Of a DNA stretch of 26,349 nucleotides, positions 20,630 through 26,349 are shown in pieces. The position numbers were made by a program, and so were the translations under genes. Source of the DNA: Deltaproteobacteria bacterium (GTDB taxonomy: Bacteria > Desulfobacterota > Desulfuromonadia > Desulfuromonadales > Geopsychrobacteraceae); assembly GCA_009993495.1 (NCBI GenBank), contig JAACTI010000104.1, positions 1 to 26,349 on the forward strand, given 5' to 3'. The number at the start of each line of letters is the position of its first letter. The stretch's first letter is position 1. The notes beneath the pieces were generated by a model. The model saw nothing but the letters and a program-made list of their open reading frames with translations. It was not told where the DNA came from and searched no databases.

Positions 20630-23188
20630 ATGAAACTGACACGGCGTAATTTTATCAAAGCCTCAGCGGCGACCGGTGGCGTAGTTCTCGCCGGGTGCGC
20701 AGCGGGCAAGCCGGCCACTAACGCCATGGGTGAAGCCAAGGCCCAGCCCCAGTCTTTAGTGGCAGGCAAGTGGGTTCCCACCGTCTGCCAGGGGTGCACC
20801 ACCTGGTGTGCCGCCGAGGCTTTTGTTCAGGAAGGTCGGGTGGTTAAGGTTCGTGGCAACCAGCTGTCCAAATCCAACGAAGGTTTCCTCTGCCCGCGCG
20901 GCCATCTGTCCATCAAGCAGATGTATGATCCCGATCGGATCAAGGTGCCGATGAAGCGCACTAATCCCAAAAAAGGCCGGGGTGAAGACCCCAAATTTGT
21001 CCCCATCAGCTGGGATGAAGCCATCGACACCATCGCCGAAAAAATGATGGAATTGCGCCGAAACGGCGAAACCCACAAGTATCTGCTAATGCGTGGTCGT
21101 TATACCTACTGCCGCGACGTTCTTTATGATGCCGTGACCAAAATTTTCGGCTCGCCCAACAGTATTTCTCACAGCGCCATCTGCGCTGAAGCCGAGAAGT
21201 TCGGCGCCTATTACACCCAAGGATATTGGGATTATCGCGACTACGATTTGGCCAACACCAAATACGTGCTGCTGTTCGGTGGCGACCCCTTGGCCACTAA
21301 TCGCCAGGTACCCAATGCCATTCGCCAGTGGGGTGCGGTGCTTGATCGCGGCACGGTAGCGGTGGTCGATCCGCGCTTTTCGGCAACTGCCTCAAAAGCC
21401 CAGGAATGGCTGCCGGTCAAAACCGGCGAAGACAGTGCCCTGGCGGTAGCCATGGCCCATGTGATTCTGACGGAAGGTCTGTGGAGCCGCGAGTTTGTTG
21501 GTGATTTCAAGGACGGCAAAAATCACTTTGTTGCCGGTCAGACGGTCAACGAAGCCGATTTTAATGAAAAAATCACCAACGGTGTCGTTAAGTGGTGGAA
21601 CTTGGAACTCAAAGACCGCACGCCTGAATGGGCCGAAAAAATTACCCTGATCCCGGCGGATCAGATCCGTCGGGTCGCCACCGGTTTTGCCAAGGCCGCC
21701 CCGGCGGCCATGTGCTGGATGGCCCCAGGTGCGGGGATGCAGCCGCGCGGTGCCTATGCCGCCTTGGCCGCTCATGCACTAAATGGTTTGGTCGGTTCGG
21801 TTGATAACAAAGGGGGCGTACTGCAGAAAATGAAACAGCCTTACGCCCACATTCCACTTTATAAAGACAAATACAAAGGCTACCTTGACGCGGTTGCCAC
21901 CAAGGGACTCAAGCATCACAAAATTGACCAGCGTGGCACCCTGGAGTTCCCCTCGCTGAAAAAAAAACCCGGCGGTGGGGTGGTGACAAACCGCGCAGCG
22001 GATGGGATCATTAACGAAGATCCCAACGAAATTAAAGTCGCTATTGGCTACTGGAATAACTTTGCTTTTTCAGCTACCGGAAATCAGCGCTGGGAAAAGG
22101 CCCTGGCCAAAATCCCGTTCTTTACCCACATTGTCACCAACGCCTCGGAAATGTCCCAATACGCCGATATCGTGCTGCCGGCTTGTTTCCACAAATTTGA
22201 GCGCTGGGGCCTGGTACCGAGCATGTATAACCGTTACAGCTACATTGGTTTGCAGCAGCCCATGGTCAAGCGTTTGTGGGACAGCAAAATCGATGAAACC
22301 GAGTTTTCCTGGCTGCTGGCCAAAAAACTCAAAGAAAAAGGTTTTGCTCAGCTGTTCGATTATTTTCAGAATGAAATCAAAGATCCCGAAACCGGCAAGC
22401 CTGCTGCCAATGAGCTGGAATTTGCCGAAATCGTCACCAAAATCATGACTCAGCCTTTGTGGGATCCGGCCAAGTATAAAATGGGTGAAAAGATCAACGG
22501 CTGGAAAGAGTATGTACAGCGCGGTCTCTGGCAGTCGGATCAGTATCCCTTCAAAAAACTCTGGAAAGATGGCGGCAGCTTCCACACCGCCACCAAAAAA
22601 TTTGAGTTTTACAGCGAAACCCTCAAAAAGGTTTTGGTCGCCCATGCCGACAAGCACAAGGTCAGCATCGACAAGGTTATGGAAGTCACAGAGTACACCG
22701 CTCGCGGCGAGCAGGCGTTTATCCCCCATTATGAACCGGCCAAGCTGCATGGCGATGAGGCAGAGTACCCCTTCGCCTTTATCGACAGCAAGAGCCGCCT
22801 CAACCGTGAGGGGCGTTCACAAAACCTGCGTGAATACTACGAGTTCCTCAAGGTCGACCCCGGTAGCACCAGCCATACCGACGAGGTGCGCATGAACCCC
22901 ATCGATGGGAAAAAACTGGGGCTCAAAGACGGCGACAAAGTCAAATTGATTTCGCCGGAGAAGGAAGTTGTCAGCCAGGTGCGGCTGTGGGAAGGCCTGC
23001 GTCCCGGCACCGTTAATCATACCTACGGTTTCGGACACTGGGCCTACGGCCAGGTGGCGGCCGGCGATTATAGCAAGCATTTGCCCCGCGGTTACAACAA
23101 CAACGAGCTGCTGCCGGCGGATTATGATCGTCTGAGCGGTTCAACCGCCCGGCATGCTGTCAGTCGCGTCAAAATCGTGAAACTTTAA
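20630..23188 (+). CDS. arrA: Respiratory arsenate reductase catalytic subunit
   Basis: This 852-residue, Tat-exported molybdo-bisMGD enzyme reduces arsenate to arsenite in the periplasm during anaerobic respiration. The signal has TRRNFIK followed by a lipobox-like VLAGC (Cys23). The [4Fe-4S] site is C53-x2-C56-x3-C60-x27-C88. The arsenate-site residues reported for Shewanella ArrA (R165, Y166, H189, C193, K198, Y210, from memory) all have counterparts here with a constant offset of eight: R157, Y158, H181, C185 (Mo ligand), K190 and Y202. The RGRY box and HSAICAEAEK stretch set it apart from PsrA and from arsenite-oxidising ArxA by family knowledge, although Arx separation would need a tree. 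The ribosome site aggagga precedes the ATG. It is followed by arrB. Confidence 0.95.
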   Translation: MKLTRRNFIKASAATGGVVLAGCAAGKPATNAMGEAKAQPQSLVAGKWVPTVCQGCTTWCAAEAFVQEGRVVKVRGNQLSKSNEGFLCPRGHLSIKQMYDPDRIKVPMKRTNPKKGRGEDPKFVPISWDEAIDTIAEKMMELRRNGETHKYLLMRGRYTYCRDVLYDAVTKIFGSPNSISHSAICAEAEKFGAYYTQGYWDYRDYDLANTKYVLLFGGDPLATNRQVPNAIRQWGAVLDRGTVAVVDPRFSATASKAQEWLPVKTGEDSALAVAMAHVILTEGLWSREFVGDFKDGKNHFVAGQTVNEADFNEKITNGVVKWWNLELKDRTPEWAEKITLIPADQIRRVATGFAKAAPAAMCWMAPGAGMQPRGAYAALAAHALNGLVGSVDNKGGVLQKMKQPYAHIPLYKDKYKGYLDAVATKGLKHHKIDQRGTLEFPSLKKKPGGGVVTNRAADGIINEDPNEIKVAIGYWNNFAFSATGNQRWEKALAKIPFFTHIVTNASEMSQYADIVLPACFHKFERWGLVPSMYNRYSYIGLQQPMVKRLWDSKIDETEFSWLLAKKLKEKGFAQLFDYFQNEIKDPETGKPAANELEFAEIVTKIMTQPLWDPAKYKMGEKINGWKEYVQRGLWQSDQYPFKKLWKDGGSFHTATKKFEFYSETLKKVLVAHADKHKVSIDKVMEVTEYTARGEQAFIPHYEPAKLHGDEAEYPFAFIDSKSRLNREGRSQNLREYYEFLKVDPGSTSHTDEVRMNPIDGKKLGLKDGDKVKLISPEKEVVSQVRLWEGLRPGTVNHTYGFGHWAYGQVAAGDYSKHLPRGYNNNELLPADYDRLSGSTARHAVSRVKIVKL

Positions 23189-23217
23189 TTGTCGACCGCT
23201 AAAAGGAGATAACCACA

Positions 23218-23997
23218 ATGGCAAAAAAATATGGAATGGTGATCGATCTGCACCAGTGTGTGGGCTGTGGTGCCTGCGCCCTGGCCTGCAAGAACGAAAA
23301 TAATACCGAAGCCCGCAAAGATGGTCAGAGTCACAACTGGGCGGACTTCATCATGAAGACCGAAGGCAAGTTTCCCGATACCCGGTACACCCAGATGCCG
23401 ACCCTGTGCAATCACTGCACCGAGGCCCCCTGCGTGATGGCCTGCCCGGTCACTCCCAAAGCCATGTTCAAGGCCGAAGATGGCACCACCCTGCACAATC
23501 AGGATCGCTGCATCGGGTGCCGTCAGTGCCAGGACGCCTGTCCCTACAGCCAGTACACCCTGGATGAAAAGAGCCTGCATGGCGAGGCGTACAGCGTCAT
23601 CAGTTTCAATATCCACGGCAAGCCGACCCAGGCCGAATGGCGCAACACCAAAGAACTGATTCCCGGTTGTACCGCTTCGCCGGCTGAGGTTGCCAAGCGT
23701 TCCGGGGCAACACCGCCCGATATGAATAACTACAAATCCGGTGATTATCAGCCGGTGCGTACATCCGGCGTGGTGGAAAAATGTATTTTCTGTCATCATC
23801 GGGTGACCAATGGCCAGCAACCGGCCTGCGTCGAGGCTTGTCCTTCCGGCGCGCGGATTTTTGGCGATCAAAACGACCCTGCCAGCGCCATTAGCAAGGC
23901 CAAAGCCGCCAATGCCAAAACGGCCTTCCGCTACAAAGAGGATGAAGGCACCGAGCCCAACGTCATTTATGTGCGCAAGTTTAACGGTAAAGGCTGA
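23218..23997 (+). CDS. arrB: Respiratory arsenate reductase Fe-S subunit
   Basis: The 259-residue electron-transfer partner of ArrA carries four [4Fe-4S] clusters: CVGCGACALAC, CNHCTEAPCVMAC, CIGCRQCQDAC and CIFC...ACVEAC. An insertion of about 45 residues before the last motif (residues about 115-165) is usual for ArrB/TtrB-like subunits. It lacks a signal peptide and is carried out with ArrA. The ribosome site aaggag lies eight bases before the ATG, 29 bases after arrA. No membrane subunit gene follows; a strong terminator does. Electrons must therefore come from a quinol dehydrogenase or cytochrome encoded elsewhere, or from the NrfD protein of the left block. Confidence 0.95.
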   Translation: MAKKYGMVIDLHQCVGCGACALACKNENNTEARKDGQSHNWADFIMKTEGKFPDTRYTQMPTLCNHCTEAPCVMACPVTPKAMFKAEDGTTLHNQDRCIGCRQCQDACPYSQYTLDEKSLHGEAYSVISFNIHGKPTQAEWRNTKELIPGCTASPAEVAKRSGATPPDMNNYKSGDYQPVRTSGVVEKCIFCHHRVTNGQQPACVEACPSGARIFGDQNDPASAISKAKAANAKTAFRYKEDEGTEPNVIYVRKFNGKG

Positions 23998-24025
23998 AAA
24001 AAGGAGTTAATCCCTGAGTTGCATT

Positions 24026-24058
24026 CCGGCGGGGCCTTTGCGGCCCCGCCGGTTTTTT
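24026..24058 (+). terminator. Intrinsic terminator after arrB
   Basis: A perfect 11-bp GC-rich stem (24026-24036 with 24042-24052, arm ccggcggggcc) has a 5-base loop and six T. It lies 28 bases after the arrB stop and only 11 bases before the chaperone start, so read-through or a separate promoter must supply the downstream genes. Confidence 0.93.
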
Positions 24059-24069
24059 AAGGACTGTTT

Positions 24070-24693
24070 ATGACCCAAGCATTTGATCTGGCGGCTAATC
24101 AGCAGCGTGCCCATGTTTATCGCCTGCTGAGCGCCTGTTATTACCAACCCGAAGCGCAGTTTCTCGAAGAAGATGTTTTTGGTCAGTTGCACCGGGCGTT
24201 AGTATCTCTGGATGCGGCACTGGCAGCTGTCGCCCTCGACCTTGACCAGGCATTTCGATCCACCAACCTTGATGCGTTGTTATTGGATTATACGCGTTTG
24301 TTTCTGGGACCGTTTGAGATCAAGGCCAAACCCTATGGCTCGATTTACCTCGAAGGGGACGGGGTGGTCATGGGGGATTCGACCATGAATGCCCTGGCCT
24401 GTTACCGCGAGGCCGAGTTTGAAGTGGATGAAAACTTTCTCGAAGTCCCTGATCACCTAGCGGTTGAGCTGGAGTTTCTTTATCTCCTCTGTTTCAATCA
24501 GAACGAAGCCGCCGCGGCTGACAATCAGCCAGAGTTTATCCGTTGGCGGCAGATGGAACAGGTGTTTTTAAAAAATCATCTCGGTCGCTGGATCGGCGCC
24601 TTCTGTGGGCAGATGAAAGCTGGTGCTGAACAGAGTTTTTATCGGCTGTTGGCCCAATTGACTGAAACATATATTTTGCGCCAACGGGGATGA
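24070..24693 (+). CDS. arrD: TorD/DmsD-family maturation chaperone for ArrA
   Basis: This 207-residue, all-helical cytoplasmic protein has the family signature EVPDHLAVELEFLYLL near residue 125-140 and the YTRLFLGP segment near 75. Such chaperones bind the Tat signal and keep the apo-enzyme folded until the molybdenum cofactor is inserted. Position directly after arrAB points to ArrA as client. The Mo enzyme of the left block has no chaperone beside it, so this protein could serve both. It starts right behind the arrB terminator with aagga six bases before the ATG. The arrD name follows usage in other arr operons. Confidence 0.88.
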   Translation: MTQAFDLAANQQRAHVYRLLSACYYQPEAQFLEEDVFGQLHRALVSLDAALAAVALDLDQAFRSTNLDALLLDYTRLFLGPFEIKAKPYGSIYLEGDGVVMGDSTMNALACYREAEFEVDENFLEVPDHLAVELEFLYLLCFNQNEAAAADNQPEFIRWRQMEQVFLKNHLGRWIGAFCGQMKAGAEQSFYRLLAQLTETYILRQRG

Positions 24694-24696
24694 GCC

Positions 24697-25638
24697 TTGC
24701 TTTCCGGTGTGCTTTCGCAAAAAATTTTCGCCCCCCAAGACAAGCTGGAAGTTAAAGCTTCCAGCTGTCTGCGTCAGCGCTTTGGCCGTTCCTCCTGCCG
24801 GCACTGTTTTGAGATCTGCCCCTCGGGCGCTTTGAGCTGGGGAGAACAAGGGCTGAGGTGGCAAGCAGACCAATGCCAGGGCTGCCTGCAGTGCGTCGCC
24901 CGCTGTCCCAGCGGGGCGCTCCAGGCGCGCGGGCTGTCACTCACCGCGGTGGTGGAAGCTTGCGCGGAGATTAAGCAACCGGTTCTGGGCTGCCAGGCTC
25001 AGGGGAGCCAAGGCCAGGTGCGGCTGCCCTGTCTGGGCGTGTTGACTGACCCTGAGTTGCTGCTGGCTTTGGTTTTGCTGCTGCACAAACCCTTGCAGCT
25101 TAATTTGATTCCCTGTGCCGACTGCGTCAATGCCGCGATGCTCGCACCTTTACAGGTTGCCGTGCTTCACGTACAGCAAAAGTTCCCAGTGCAGAGCGCG
25201 GAGCTCACGCTGGTTACCGACCCCGATCAACTGGTCTATCGCGAACCTTGCTGTGACCGCCGCGATTTTTTCCGTCTGGTGGGACGCCGATCAAAGCGCA
25301 CGGGCTACGAGCTTATTGAACGCCTGCAAAGCTCCCCCGGACCACAAATTTACGCCCACAAATCCCTGCCCCTTGGCCGGCGTTGGCTGCTTCAGGTTTT
25401 GCCCCTGCTGAACACTGAAATTCAATCTGCCGTGCGGACGAGTTTTCCTCAGCGTCAAATAACTTCCAGCTGCCGGGCCTGTACCGGTTGCGTCGGTATC
25501 TGCCCGACCGGCGCCCTGATCGCCGCCGATGATTTTGCGACCCCCCCTGATTTTGCCCCCCACCTCTGTACTAACTGCGGGCTGTGTAGGGATTTTTGCA
25601 CGGTGCAGGGACTGGTTATCAGTACGCCACCAGCTTGA
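24697..25638 (+). CDS. Polyferredoxin-like protein (four Cys-rich sites) of the arr locus
   Basis: This 313-residue soluble protein has no signal peptide. The N-terminal part has two [4Fe-4S] motifs: C24-x9-C34-x2-C37-x3-CP and CQGCLQCVARCP. The middle 120 residues carry LPCLGVLTDPELLLAL and IPCADC, reminiscent of the Cys domain of MvhD/HdrA-associated proteins. The C-terminal part has two further motifs, CRACTGCVGICP and CTNCGLCRDFC. Start is TTG at 24697 with gggga upstream, three bases after the chaperone stop, so the two are co-translated. It may act in cytoplasmic maturation or electron supply for ArrA, as NapF does for NapA; this is analogy only. I know no firm name for it. Confidence 0.75.
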   Translation: MLSGVLSQKIFAPQDKLEVKASSCLRQRFGRSSCRHCFEICPSGALSWGEQGLRWQADQCQGCLQCVARCPSGALQARGLSLTAVVEACAEIKQPVLGCQAQGSQGQVRLPCLGVLTDPELLLALVLLLHKPLQLNLIPCADCVNAAMLAPLQVAVLHVQQKFPVQSAELTLVTDPDQLVYREPCCDRRDFFRLVGRRSKRTGYELIERLQSSPGPQIYAHKSLPLGRRWLLQVLPLLNTEIQSAVRTSFPQRQITSSCRACTGCVGICPTGALIAADDFATPPDFAPHLCTNCGLCRDFCTVQGLVISTPPA

Positions 25639-25749
25639 TGGTCAGGTTAGTTTTTGAGCAAAAGACCGCAGCACACACCGTATAACCATTCAGCATAAGC
25701 TCAACGATTGATGATGTCGTTTACGCTTGCAATCAATCCTTATGAAGTG

Positions 25750-26178
25750 TCAGGATTTCGGGATTGAGATGGGGCTCAGAGGAGTAACAACCGCAATTTC
25801 CAGTTGTTCGGCAAGAGCAGCAAGCCTTCGGTCCATGGTGAGAATACTGGCATTGTTTCTGCGTGCCAGAACCAGATAAAGCGCGTCGTAGACTGGATGC
25901 CGGTGGCGACAGGCAAGGGCGAATGCTTCAAGAAAGAGGGAAGAACTTGATTCAAAACGATCCGGCAGGCTCACCGCCAGTTCAAGAATTTGTTCGCAGC
26001 GCGCCATCGGGACAAGATCCGCCTTGCGGTATTTCCAGATGGCGCTAGCAACTTCGGCAACATAAAGATCAGGGGCGACGACCAGGTTAGCCTGTTCCAG
26101 CAATGGTGTGAAGATTTCCGTGCCGGTTATGCCCAGCACAAGGCCGACAGCGGCACTGGCGTCAATCACGATGTTCAT
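25750..26178 (-). CDS. vapC: PIN-domain ribonuclease toxin (VapC-like)
   Basis: This 142-residue PIN-domain protein has the acidic residues of the active site in place: D6 (VIDASAAV), E42 (AEVASAI), D98 (VYDALYLVLA) and D116 (LTMDRRL). Such toxins cleave RNA and are held in check by a cognate antitoxin. The ATG overlaps the antitoxin stop (ATGA), the usual order. The 111 bases between this gene's stop and the polyferredoxin-like gene hold nothing recognisable. It is convergent with the arr genes and may mark the edge of a horizontally acquired block. Confidence 0.88.
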   Translation of the reverse strand: MNIVIDASAAVGLVLGITGTEIFTPLLEQANLVVAPDLYVAEVASAIWKYRKADLVPMARCEQILELAVSLPDRFESSSSLFLEAFALACRHRHPVYDALYLVLARRNNASILTMDRRLAALAEQLEIAVVTPLSPISIPKS

Positions 26179-26349
26179 CGGTCACGATCTTCTCGAATCA
26201 GCAGTGCCGGGTCAGGCAAACCATGGGGATACGGGAACTCTGCCTCAGCACGGATTGCCGCCAAAAGGGTCTTGCGCCTCATCTGTGGCGCAAGATCGAG
26301 GTTCAGCCCTTTTGCCAAGGCAGCCACCGCCTGCTGGGCGATGGAGCGA
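26175..26349 (-). CDS. vapB: VapB-like antitoxin, C-terminal part (start outside window)
   Basis: An open frame of about 57 residues enters from the right edge and stops at 26175, overlapping the toxin start by one base of ATGA. The visible part (SIAQQAVAALAKGLNLDLAP, then a basic RRKTLLAAIRAEAE and an acidic end) fits the toxin-binding tail of a small antitoxin. The DNA-binding N-terminus is outside the window, so the family is inferred from position. Confidence 0.65.
   Translation of the reverse strand, partial: RSIAQQAVAALAKGLNLDLAPQMRRKTLLAAIRAEAEFPYPHGLPDPALLIREDRDR

Overview
The window looks like a piece of a Desulfuromonadota chromosome (Geobacter/Desulfuromonas/Geopsychrobacter type). 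It carries multihaem c-type cytochromes, an ext-type (selenite/tellurite, extracellular electron transfer) gene set and a respiratory arsenate reductase locus, all GC-moderate and densely packed. The genus is an inference from gene content only. I saw no rRNA, tRNA, CRISPR array or intact insertion sequence.

Left block, minus strand, read right to left (12182 to 1): a tandem-rhodanese lipoprotein (extH-like), an outer-membrane porin (extI-like), a small exported protein (extJ-like), a Tat-exported molybdopterin oxidoreductase with its four-cluster Fe-S subunit and NrfD/PsrC membrane subunit (PsrABC/PhsABC/SrrABC type), a terminator, then a quinol-oxidising module. That module has a 12-haem lipoprotein cytochrome, a 10-haem cytochrome, a Rieske protein, cytochrome b, a subunit-IV-like membrane protein and the start of another c-type cytochrome that runs off the window. 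A Cys-rich LysR regulator is divergent from extH. The block looks like a respiratory system for a chalcogen oxyanion or polysulfide, with the Mo enzyme sitting where Geobacter sulfurreducens has the extKL cytochromes. Both extH and extJ end in a flexible tail with a C-terminal Gly-Cys.

Middle, plus strand: a VanZ-like membrane protein, a structured non-coding stretch, then an arsenic detoxification operon, arsR - arsC (thioredoxin type) - acr3 - a decayed arsA. The arsR promoter is near-consensus, with a dyad in its spacer and a predicted start of transcription at the ATG.

Right block, plus strand: a PhnD-like periplasmic binding protein, a membrane histidine kinase and an NtrC-type sigma-54 activator (AioXSR/ArrTSR-like sensing), overlapping end to start. 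Then come a perfect dyad (candidate activator site) and a -24/-12 promoter, followed by arrA and arrB (dissimilatory arsenate reductase), a strong terminator, a TorD-family chaperone and a polyferredoxin-like protein. No arrC membrane anchor is present, but ArrA has a lipobox in its Tat signal. The window ends in a VapBC toxin-antitoxin pair on the minus strand.

Taken together this is an arsenic/chalcogen respiration island: detoxification (ars), arsenate respiration (arr) and probable selenite/tellurite/sulfur-species respiration (ext plus Mo enzyme) side by side, each with its own regulator.
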